DNA of 64,000 bases from Arachis hypogaea (taxonomy: Eukaryota > Streptophyta > Magnoliopsida > Fabales > Fabaceae), in the NCBI RefSeq assembly GCF_003086295.3, contig NC_092054.1, forward strand, positions 31,253,942 through 31,317,941, read 5' to 3'. Position numbers and translations under genes: made by a program. Numbering within the stretch: the first letter of the stretch is position 1; each line of letters begins with the position of its first letter. The notes under the pieces were generated by a model that was given only the letters and a program-made list of their open reading frames with translations, did not search any database and was not told where the DNA came from. Of this stretch, positions 53,438 through 64,000 are shown in pieces.

Positions 53438-54889
53438 AGCACTAGGACAATACTATTTATAGAAGAAGAGGAGGGAAGGGAATTGGGTTTGGTTTGGACG
53501 AAATGGGCCGGTTGGGTAGGAGTAGTTCGTGCACTGAACCGGTCGGTCAAACCGGATTGAACCGGAGCAGACGGCTAAAACGGTAAAAAGGTGTTGGTGT
53601 TGCAATACCGATTCTGATAGGTGGACGGTGGAGCCAATGGCCAGGGACGGAGGGGGATCCGGTGTAAATTTGTTTGTGTCGAATCGGCAAGTCCCGACCG
53701 GTTTGAATAACCCAGGTTGCGTGAGGCGTGCGTTGCGAGGTGGAAAATTGTGCCGAGGCTGGGGGATTCTGGGGTTTCTGACCTTGTCTATTAATGACAT
53801 TTGGGAGTGGACCAGTGATTGAATCCGTCGAACTATTGGTTCACTGAAGAACCGGTTCAAGCAACGATTCGCTGAATGAACCGATAAACCCGGTACTACA
53901 CGGGAAGAAGACAGCTAGCCAATTATAAACTTGCATAAGATAAATAGTGTAAAACTTGTGTTGGTTGAATTGTGGACGAAGCACGAATTCCCAGCTTCTA
54001 AGAATAAAAGCAAGGAGAAGTGAAGGCTGCTTAGCGCTAAGATGACAGTGGGCTTAGGGTGACAGGGTAGAAATCACAAGTAGGGGTGTTGAACCGGGAC
54101 GAACAAGTTAGGCCGATTCGCACAACATATAAAGTAATTAGTTTGTTATTATTTTGTTATATGTTAAGATTTACTAATATTAATTTTCTTTTTATTTTTA
54201 ATATAATCGTTAGAAATAAATAAAATTTATATAACTAAATGGAGTGTAACAAAATATATATAATATTAATTAGTTCCTTAAAAATTAAAAAAAATTAATT
54301 TATTTCGTTTTAGTAAAATAACTATGTATTAAAGTAGAGAAATTAATTATTTTTCTCGCATATACAGTTTTCTAAGACATAAGAGTAAAGAATGAGGACA
54401 TTGGTTAAGATTATTAAAGTCACTATTTCATTAAAATTTGAATATAAAGAAAAATCGGAGTTAATTTTGGTATAGGAATGTTGAATTTGAAAACATTGAT
54501 ATAAATTATGTTGAGATTTGCTTTATTTGATTCTAATTTAAATTAATCAATACATAAGTTAAAGTTCTGCTTTGAGGTTATATTCAAGGTGTAGTGTGAT
54601 GTTTAAAGTTTCAGTTAAGTTAGTTTGTTTTTTTAACCTAGGTATCCGTGACTGATGTTAGGGTGATAAGTGTTTAGTTGAAAAAAAAGTTAAGGAAAAA
54701 AGAAATTTCAGGTGTCACCTCAAACAGTGGGTAGAATGTATACTGTAACAGCCGTTAGTCCATCTCAGGATGTCGTTAACGATTTCGTGAAACAGTGAGA
54801 AAAATTAGATTACGAAGCAACGTGAGTCATAAATATTTAGTTGGGAGACAGAATTGAGTAAATGGAAATTTGTGAAATTACATTGAAAC
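53438..54889. other. Unassigned sequence
   Basis: ACCGGTT-rich segments at 53500-53560 and 53820-53900 look like repeat-derived scraps related to the element at 54890-55690. The rest is AT-rich, with no gene seen. Confidence 0.35.
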
Positions 54890-55690
54890 GTAACTGTTAG
54901 GACCGGACCAGTGGTCGAACCGGTCAATCTACTGGTTTGCTGGTTTATTGGTTCAACCGTTAAATCATGGGTTGAGCCGATAAAACCGGTCTCATGTAAA
55001 TATAGAATAGAAAATATTTAAAAACGTAAGATTAAAATTTGAAATACATATCTTCAGTAACAGTTTATGAAGAATCTAGTCTCAACGTCTAAAATTTACT
55101 AAAATCGAAATTGGAAAAAATTTTAATGCTACAATAGTATCTTAGTTTGACACAATAAAAATATAATTAATTCACAAAGCGTAGCATCTAAATATAATAT
55201 CAGTAGATTTTAACACTTACATCAGAACAAATAACCTTAGTCACTATACTAGCAATGAAATAGATCAAGTAGATTTACAAACTTTTCGTGAAATTTATAT
55301 TTATGTTAATAATGGTGCGTCTATTAAAATATAATTAATCTTAAAAATAGAAAAAACAAAAATTAAATTAGTCTAGATATTTATGTTTCCTACATTGTTA
55401 GTGTATGTCAAATACAATACTTAGGAGTGGAATGGCTTAGTGGCAATTTGAGATTGCTTTTGCTCCAAGGTTGTTGGTTTGAGGCCTTTGAGGAGAGAGT
55501 TCCAAAAATTTTTTAGCCAGACCATTTCGGTTAGTGGGGTTTAGGCGTTCTGTATATGTTCACACCGGTTTTATTCGGTAAACGGTCGAAGGTGGAAAAC
55601 GAACCGAACGACGGTTAAGTTCTAGTGCCGTTCACTAGTTTTCCGGTCGAACCAGCGGATCGACTTCTGTTTTGACAACTATGGATTCAA
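54890..55690. mobile_element. Small DNA-transposon-like or repeat remnant with ACCGG-rich inverted ends
   Basis: The left end (GACCGGACCAGTGGTCGAAC, about 54901) and the right end, whose complement reads CATAGTTGTCAAAACAGAAG followed by CGATCCGCTGGTTCGACCGG, are imperfect inverted copies. This is a pattern common to small non-autonomous legume repeats. No ORF is present. Exact termini and target duplication are unclear because both ends have decayed. Confidence 0.45.
55425..55500 (+). repeat. Possible tRNA-derived SINE with A and B boxes
   Basis: TGGCTTAGTGG (55433-55443) fits the Pol III A box and GGTTTGAGGCC (55476-55486) fits the B box consensus GGTTYGANNCC. The spacing is 32 nt, as in tRNA-derived SINEs. 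It lies within the 54.9-55.7 kb repeat. No A/T tail or target duplication is identified. Confidence 0.4.
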
Positions 55691-58600
55691 ATAGGAAGAT
55701 AATTTCGGAGACCTTTAAGTATTATCTCTTTGTTGAGAATTAAGTTGTTTTAATGGTAATCAGGATCTAATAATGGTTTACAGTAAAGGAAGGATTGTTT
55801 TGCAACGATGAACATATAGTACTAGGAAGGGGTATTCATAGAGTAGGTCATATCCATATAAATCGACGGTATTTATCTATATTTGATCTGTAATTTGAGG
55901 ATACGATCTGATCTGTAAGATGATCGGTTTGGATCGAATCGCATCGACACTCGAATCAGATAGAAGTAAATTTGTTTAGAAAAGGAAAAAAAATTAATGT
56001 GGACAAAGGGGGCTTGGTTGGACCGCCAAACCGGTTAGATTCCCAGACCACGAAAACCAGGCTGGTTTTTGTGCCAATTCCTCTGATGTTTCCTCCCCAT
56101 GTAGCCTTCCCTTGGCGCCAAAAGAAAACAATTTCCCTCCACAACCTAGTTGGATGAAACAGGCAGAATGACTAGACATACTGCGAGCTGAATGGCATTT
56201 CGGGAGAAGGGTTCAATGAAAAGACCAATTTGGACACCGACTCATGATTGGGAGTAGACATGCATGAAATAGGAACGACACATTGAGATGAATTTCTGTC
56301 GCCGTTTAAGGAAAGCATTATGGGCAAGTTGGTAAATTCAAGGAAAGTGTGTTAGCGATAGCCAGTCACGGGTTCGCCTTATTTTCACAATGCTTTGATG
56401 TGGTTGTTCACAACTCGCTTGCACTAGACAGCGAGGTCAAGAATCTTGCATAGCCCAATCTGACATTGTGATTGGTGGGGAATCTGGAGCGGCACGCGGG
56501 AATCTACCGATGGTAGCCGACATGGAGCGCCATGTGGGAGAGGCTACAACCCCCATGATAGTGTTCTGAGAGACGATAAGGCCCCGTGTTTGTGCCAGCA
56601 ACTCCTCCGTGCCCGTGACACGTGCCTTCGGAGAACATGTGAGTTGTTTACAGATGGCACTCGTATAACCTTTTTAACTGTTTTTATTTACGAACATGAT
56701 GTCTTTTATGGTTCACTGCATCACGTTTTGGCCTATGTAGAGAGACCTAGTGAGATTCCTGATCGTTTCACTGGATCCCTGCCAACTGCTTGACTAGTCA
56801 CGTTGTGCATACAGGTAGTTAATTGGTTTAGACAGTATTGTGGTGTTGGTAAGCGAAATAAGGAGGGATTACTTGGGTTAAAGTAGACGGGATTAATTCA
56901 GAGTGAATTGTAGTTTACGAACTTAATCACCACGTGACGAGTTTGAGGTTCATCAACAGACCCCAAGGGAAAGTTAGCATAGGAAAAGAACTAGTTTACT
57001 GATTAGGTTCCCCTTGGGGGGGGTTGGGGCATGCCGTTAGTGAACTTCTTCAGAACATTTTTCCTTTCTTTAACCTCCTGTGAATAGGATCTTCCCTGAG
57101 TTTTTTACTTGGGCCCCCGTGCCTTCTGTGGCTATAGAAGTGGGCCCGCTGAAGGTGGGCTAGTTATTCCTGGTCCGAAAGATGAAAGGGAAAGTAGGAT
57201 TTCACATGCAATTGCAAAGTGTATTTGTTGTTTGGGCCTAACAGAGAAAACCATACTTTGACATCCAAATGAAAATGGTTTATATTTAGTTTTGTGAATG
57301 GGCCTATCCATTGGGCAAGACCGGATTCGTGAGGCCCTAAATGTATTCAAAGGGGTGGTTGGGTCGGGTTGACCGGTGTATCTGTTGTGGGTGGGTTGGG
57401 TATAGTGTGCACGATATTGGGGGTGGCTCATCGCGGGAGACCCCGTAGCAGTAAGGTCGACGTGGTGGTGTCGGATTCTCCGGGAAGAGGCCGCTGGGCA
57501 AGGTTGTCTGAGAAGAAAGCCTACGATCTATGCGGCCGTCGGTGGTCACTGCTGCACCAGGGTGCTCTGCACCGATGAATGCTGGGCTGGTTAGGGTTGG
57601 CGAAGCTAGGGTGCTGTCAGAGCCTGTTTTGAACATCCGTCTCGGGTGATGCGGCGCTCTCCTTATCCCCCGCTGTCTTCAGGTTAGCCAGAATTGTTCC
57701 TCGCCTATATGTCGTCATCTGCCCTTTAGGTTACGTCTGATTTGAATTAAACAATTCACTGTCTTCCATCTTAAGAATACATACATCAGTTGTTTCGAGT
57801 TTCGACGGAATAGTAAGTTTAAGTCACCGACGTTTGTTATAGATGTTCTCAAAGCAAAGGATAATACAAGCAAACAATGTGTTAGACAGTTATGTTATAG
57901 AACAACAGTTAGGAGGAATAAGTACAAATCATTAGTCCAATTTCGTAGACAAAGTTCACATTTAGGAAGAATATGGAGGTCTGACCTTTGTCCCTTACAC
58001 TATTAATGCATCACATGGACAAATTACCTATTTGAGATTAGAATAAGAAGCAAAACAAAATCTCCAGTCAGTTATCCTCTTCTGCAGCTTCGCAGTATCA
58101 CTCAGAAGCCATGAGCTTAATCCACTTGTTCTTATAAATAGAGTTTTCAGTGTTTGAGAAGTAAAGCTACAAAGAACGGATGCAGTCAACGAACAACCAG
58201 TTAAAGTCAGTCACTTCTAAGAGAATATCTTATGCCATTTGTGTATCTTAGGATATTGTTTTAAACCAGAAAATATGTTCCCACACTCTGAAGCTAGTAG
58301 AAGCATATGATATGAGTCAGAAGCTATATATAACAACAGCCTCAGGAGAATGGCGTCATTATAAAGTATAATAGTGCCCCATGGACTTACAGAATAACTC
58401 CTTCCACATCTAAAGGAAACAGCTGATCGGAGTGATGTGCCGGGGTTACTCGGGTCCTGCGCAGAACAATTTCAAATAACTCAGTAATGGGAAAGGAATT
58501 TTTTTGAAACCTGCATGATTTCTAAGGTGTTCACCGTGTGCAATATCACTACTGGCACAGAGAGTTGAACATAGATATTTAAAGGCCTGAAAATTAATCA

Positions 58601-59296
58601 AGTACCATCCATTTCCCTGCTCCTATTTACTTATCTCAAGTCTGTGTTCTAAGGATTTAAGTTGTAGCCATCCATGCTGGTAATTGAGATTTTTCCTTCT
58701 TTTCTCTTTTAAACTTTTTATTAATTAAATGCTGGATCGGCACATCAGATGCATATTTTCATCATTGTGTAGCAATAATAGAAGCAATTGGGTGACTTGA
58801 CAACCTTTTTTCGTCTAACTCTTCTCGGCGCCGTGTAACTAGGGTGGAAGATTTTTTGTTGCTAGATATCATATACGAATTTCTTCCATGTGCTAATCAT
58901 GATGATCAATTAAAGTAGACCATGTTATCATATACAGGGGAGGAAAAAGTATGTATCTTTTCCAGAATTTATTTTTTGGGTTTTACCAGAGCTTCAAAAT
59001 GGAGATTCGTGACATTATTTTATTCATCCAATGTAAAAATTGTAATCATGGGACGATGACCATCACATAGGTGTCGAAAAAATTTGTCTGCCCCGACCCG
59101 TTCGAGTTAGGAAAGAAGACTAAAGGAGGGTTGTTTCCCTTTGGATTTTCAAGAATGTCTTCTGCCGTAAATTTGAGAATATAATTATTCTTTAATGCTT
59201 ACTCTTTTTCACCTAAAAATGTGACACGTGAATATGAAGGATCTGATAAAAGTGTAAGTAATGTAAACCGTGGAAGTCAAATTTTGTGTGTTGCAG
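55691..59296. other. Unassigned region, possibly upstream part of the Ulp1-like gene
   Basis: Overlapping frames on both strands (55956-56179, 57132-57636) cancel each other and have no domains. 57575-57645 (ATG to a GTGATG donor) ends in the phase required by the exon at 59297 and could be exon 1 of the protease gene, with a 1.65-kb intron. This is only a phase argument. Confidence 0.3.
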
Positions 59297-62200
59297 GCGT
59301 TCCCGTCGGCTATCGTTTGGTGAGACCCGAAGCGGAGATCTGAGAAAGCCGTTAAGGCGGTCATTGCCGCGTCAGACGGGTTCCGATTCCAAATGCTCAT
59401 CGTCATGTGCAAGGAAAAGGCGTGTAGCTAGCCCGGTCAAGTGAGTATGTATGTAAATTCCCTTTTTTTCCGTAGTACATGATACTGTTGGGGATTGCAT
59501 CATGAATACTCTATGTTGATGAAAAATGGCTGCACACACACTTATTGCAGGGAACCACTGGGTGGACTGAATGAACCAGCGTGGTCTGCTGGGAGTTGCG
59601 GCTCTGCCAGTCGAGGTCCTAGTCATGTCAGTATGATAATCGACACTTGCACCTTATTCTTTATGTGCCATACCGAGTGTGTAGCTGTAACAGGGAATGT
59701 ACATACTTTGCAGGAATGCAGCCCCATAGCGAAGAGTGTGGTAAGCATCATTTCCGGGCTGCAGTCCGATCTTCGGCATTTGTCTTATGCAATATCGCGA
59801 CATGATACGGTGGTGTCGGAGATAAGAGACACGATCCAGCTTCTCATGGAGAGGCGGTCATCGGCGCCGCGTGTGGTCCCACCTGGAGGGCAATGCGCGA
59901 GTTGCAGGCGCGATCAACACAACCGCAGGAGCAAGGTCTCCAACACCACGCGAAAGAAGGATGAAGTGAGCAAAAGCAGTGGAATATGCAAACCATCCAG
60001 ACCAAAGAAGCAGGTATGGAGTCCTGTCTTGGATACCACATTCACCGTCGACCACATCCCCTTCATCACGAAGAGGTCAAAGAAGGGTATGGAGAAACCT
60101 GACCCAGTTTCTAAGCAGCCCCGATCCCCTATTATGCCAGAGTTGGTACGTATGTAAGAAGGATTCGTTTTACCCTTTTAGCCAAATCTATGCCGTTTTA
60201 ATTCCTTCCTTGGGTCTACCCATCGATTCCCTCCCGTCAATTTCAGGTTGATCTAACCACCGACGACGATGCCGACAAGATCCCGTGGCAATTTCATGCA
60301 AATCAGGATACGGAGACAGCCATGTTATCGGCTAGGCGAAGAAGGGGTCTTCCTGCCAAGGGAACAGCTGCAGTCGTCGGCATAGGTAACCCCGTGAGTG
60401 TGACGGTACGGAGCATTCTGAAGGTGAGGAAGTAAATTCCATTATCTGTTTTCTACTTCATAGCTAGTTTGGATTCAATGACGTTTAAGAATTCAACGGC
60501 CATAACCAATTCGCTGGTATGAATGTAGTCAATGAACCTGGTGTTCCGCCCGACCGATGACATGAATCTGTCAGGAGTGGAGGTGGCTGTCGCCACGTAT
60601 ATCTTCACGCGAGCTCTTCCTGATAGGTAATCAATCCGACCGTTCTGTTCTGAAATCTATTCTGTTGCTTCTTTGAGCGGTTGTAACTGGTTCATGTTAT
60701 CATAGTGAGATTCTGATAGATACCGGGGACCGCCATGCCACCCGGGCAGTGCTTTTGACTTTGGCACCGAAGACGGAGGTTGTGGATGATATGAGTAGGG
60801 TCTGTTTAATTCATTTTTCGGTCACCAGACCTACCCGATTTCGCGAACACTGTCAATGATCCACGAGACCGGTTTATCTGTCTTGTTATCATTGCAGGTG
60901 CTGAACACAGTGGTCCGCATGCTCACACTAGCATCGAGTGGAGACGCTTGGTTTATGCCGACGACGTTCATGGTAAGAATATGCACACATTCAGGGTAGA
61001 AGCATTATTTGACTTAGTTAGGCTAGTATCTCCATCTAGAGACGCATACTGTTTACCATGGTTGGCCACGCGCGATGTGCAGACTGTTGCGTTGGCTTCA
61101 ACTTTACGCGTGCTTAGTCATCGTAGACCAGGATTACAGGGTTCAACATTTTTTTGTTAAACCCCCATAAGGTGTAACTGAATAGAGTCCTTTTTTCTGG
61201 TTTCAATATATTTTACTTTTGGAGAGTAATCTATTTTCCGTCATTGCCTAAGCATTTGCCCATCATTTTGGTATGTAAAAACACACACGTGAATTTCATT
61301 TTTCCACAACATTTTTGCAATGTTAATAAATTTATACTCCTGTGTATCAATTTTTAAAATGTTGTGAAGCATTAGCATCTTAGCTACAGTCACAAGATGA
61401 CATAAAGAAGTAAGGTCCGTCACATATTTCGTAGCCATGGATTAGTTCTTTCTGTTTTTCCCTTTACGATGCTAATCGAAGAAATACGGTGATTAACTTA
61501 TGTTGCACTTTCATGGCTCTTTCCTCTGATATGTATCTCCTATTTTATCCTCGAAAAGGTAGTTTTATTTTTTCCCATCCGACTAAAACTACTTAGGTAA
61601 AACTTACTAGAGTTATTATTTCAGGAGCTTTAGCCATGTAAGCATTTTGACATTTTTATTTCTAGCTGCATTGTAAAGTCAACATTCTCTCACAGAATGA
61701 GTAGTTCATTATGAAAGTTATAAAGTGCCTATAACTCGTGTATAACAAAAACTGATCGTATATGTTATTAATTTAAAAGAATTATTCCACGTAAGAGAAA
61801 GGGTAACTTCAGAATTACTATCTACATGCAAAACCATTTACATCTATATACTCGGCTGAAGGTTTAGGTGTGATGATGATATTAATCTTGACTTGTAACT
61901 GCTGATAATATTGAAATTCTCAGTCTCACGCTTTTCTGTTTTTCCTCTGTTCAGCAAGCTGCACTCGGCGGACGGTCTCTGACCACGGCAAACGTCACTT
62001 CGATACGTAACAACTACATGTGTAGCAAGGTCGACCAGGTGACCCGGGTATGGTCTACTCCTCCAGTGATGTCGTACTCACATCGTGCATGCACATTGTC
62101 GATAACGTTGCACTTTGAGTCTGGCTTTCTGTTGTTCACAGGTGTATCAGCCCGTGTGGTGCGACCAACACTGGTACCTAATGATAATCGACGTCCTGCG

Positions 62201-62937
62201 GCAAAAGCTTATTTACCTAGACTCCCTCCGAGACCCTCGTGAAGACGACGCAAGGAAAACGGCTATGCTCCGCGTCGTAAGATGTTCTACTCCTATGGAA
62301 CAAGTCGATAAACCCACTGTTTGTGATCTCCATCCAGAACCGTTCAGTGATGATGTTTTTGGTTAACGTTTTGTAGGCGCTATCCCTGGAGGGAATGACA
62401 CTAGGCAAGTCCTGGCTCACCGGGCCTGGGGTGATGCGACCACGCTTCTCGGTGTTCGAGTTTGAAGAGCCTGATGTGCCTTAGCAGGCAGCAGCCTCGT
62501 AAGATCCTCCACACTCCTATTCTCCATACGGTCAGTATTAATTTGGCAACCATTTACTGTTATGGTTTGTAATTCTCATGTCCACCCGTAAATCCGTCCC
62601 TAACTAACAACAACTTTTGCCATCGCAGCATGGATTGTGGCATCTGGGTCGCTCAGTGGATGATTCGAGCGCACATGTGGCAGGACTACGGGGTTCAAGT
62701 AAGAGGGCCGGACAGAGTAACCATTGACTCAGTTTCAAGTTATAGTGTCGTATCAAATTAAGTCCACAACCAGAAACTGACTAAGCTATTTTCAATTGCT
62801 ATTGTGAGCTTTCTCAGCATGTCAACGCTGCCACTCGGATGCGCTTGGCGGTAGACTTGGTTATGAAGTCTCACAACCTCCTTGCGCAGCAGTTGGTCTC
62901 CAAAGCATTTGAACACTGGCAGACTGAAGACATGTAG
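59297..62937 (+). pseudogene. Ulp1/SENP-like C48 cysteine protease gene, 12 exons, one nonsense codon
   Basis: Exons read from splice signals and joining in phase: 59297-59440, 59551-59626, 59714-60145, 60247-60423, 60529-60626, 60706-60799, 60898-60972, 61955-62038, 62142-62276, 62377-62498, 62629-62698, 62818-62937. All introns are GT...AG. The N-terminal half is basic with a possible coiled coil (LQSDLRHLSYAISRHDTVVS). The C-terminal half is a Ulp1 protease domain: His in CDQHWYLMIIDV (62169), Asp in IYLDSL (62220) and Cys in MDCGIWVAQWM (62636), with MRLAVDLVM near the end. Such proteases cleave SUMO-like modifiers; many plant copies ride in MULE-type transposons. TAG at 62482-62484, where relatives usually have Gln, cuts the protein before the catalytic Cys. 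The true 5' end is uncertain. Confidence 0.75.
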
Positions 62938-64000
62938 AGTATGCGTGACGTTTGCTAGGCCAAGCCGCTACGAAACATATTTTGTCATCCACCCTGTGTG
63001 GCCTCTTGTCTTTTGGATCACCCATCTACTTTGGATACGATGGGGCAACTGTTTTATGTTCTGATCTGTTGTTTTGGAAGCGTGGGGACGTTTGATTTTT
63101 GGATAGCCCGGCTGTTAAGTTTCCGGTGGTTTAAATGATTTTTTGGGTTTGCCCATAGGCAGAGTAGAAACATGTAAGAATTTTAACTGTGTAGGTTGCA
63201 TCCTCGCTGGATGGATGGCATTTGAATGTACATAGTTAAACTGTGATGACAACCTGAAGGAGATATGAAGTTGTTAATAGTAGCATCATCATGCTACAAC
63301 TCCACGAAAGCTATATGGTGCAAGATGCATGGTATCGCATGACAATATAGGTATGCACCCGAATGCAAAAAAAAAAAAACATGGTATCATTTTTCAAGTT
63401 CGCAGTCGGGAGGAAATGTAACACAATTAATTTTCTATAAGGAAAAATCAGGTCACAAACCAAAAGTTCGAATATGTTAGGAATAAAAAATAAATAAGTT
63501 ATTAGAGCAGAGCCATGTCTTAGCATCTCTGAGATTCTTCCATGCAGCTAGGCATGTAACGGAAAACAAAGTATTAACGCAGAGCAACTTGTTAAATTCC
63601 CCAGGTTTATTCCGTACCGGCAAATTCAGACGGGTTCCAACGGAATGAGAACTAGTAGCAACTCTTGCGTAACGAATGTTGAATCAGAAATTGCTGCCAC
63701 CTGGACCAATCAATAGTTTCGTATGGCAAACAAGTAGATTAACCGAAAATAATTTGAATCGATCCAGTAGAGTTAGGAAAGTCACTGAAAAAAAAACATT
63801 TAACGTCATTACCAAGGGGTAACAAACCCAACGCTTAACAAACAACATTTAAGGTTTAGCGATGACCCACGCAACACATGCAACTACAATTTCAAACAGG
63901 AGAAAGTTAAACCCAGGCAACTCAAGAGAAGATTACATCATAAATGATACTGCGGAGACCCAACCAGTCCTAAACTGTACTAAATTAAGTTCAACGTTCA
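62938..64000. other. Sequence downstream of the Ulp1-like gene
   Basis: AT-rich with an A-run at about 63367-63379. No ORF, RNA gene or repeat end is recognisable. Confidence 0.4.

Noticed and set aside
57132..57636. Overlapping 99-residue minus-strand ORFs
   Set aside because: No recognisable motif, overlapping in two frames and antisense to a possible exon of the Ulp1-like gene.

Overview
The window is plant nuclear DNA from a legume, most likely peanut or a close relative (Arachis). This is an inference from Ty3/gypsy (Tat/Athila-like) retroelements full of GGCGTTnAACGCC palindromes. About 50 kb of the 64 kb is LTR retrotransposon DNA. The rest is gene debris plus one multi-exon Ulp1-type protease gene.

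Layout. At the left is a nested stack. A minus-strand LTR (element A, 1-1254) interrupts the 3' LTR of minus-strand element B (1255-8919). B sits in the gag of plus-strand element C (8920-15992). C sits in the gag of a deleted chromovirus (15993-18567 plus 29508-29688). Element D (18568-29502, target duplication GTTAT) sits in the LTR of that chromovirus. From 29689 to 51.2 kb there is a cluster of gene fragments: IST1-like, profilin, an unknown last exon, ABCB-like, lipase-like and bHLH. Complete element E (37124-49138, target duplication ATTAC) is inserted in it. From 51 to 59 kb I see mostly unassigned sequence with small repeat remnants. At 59.3-62.9 kb there is a 12-exon Ulp1/C48 protease-like gene whose exons all join in phase. 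It keeps its His-Asp-Cys residues but has one nonsense codon.

How the elements relate. E has gag, protease, reverse transcriptase, RNase H and integrase, all damaged. C has LTRs of the same family but carries only gag, protease and a third ORF (ORF3, resembling the 'putative plant transposon protein' family). D is another family with the same gag-protease-ORF3 plan and near-identical 2184-bp LTRs. B codes only for a Pro/Tyr-rich protein. C, D and B therefore look non-autonomous, and E is the kind of element that could supply enzymes in trans.

Most interesting signal. Four element families share two small RNA-like structures whose stems differ by compensatory changes. One is a hairpin with an AGRCAN-type loop, 41-49 nt after the main stop codon. 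The other is a hairpin with an RGGR loop followed by a TAAGTKTGGKG word directly before the 3' LTR, and again before ORF3 in C and E. ORF3 in both C and D has its own upstream TATA box. Each family also carries arrays of perfect short hairpins. Element E contains a 5' tRNA-Cys half fused to the ORF3 remnant and a 962-bp tandem duplication that gives it a second primer binding site.
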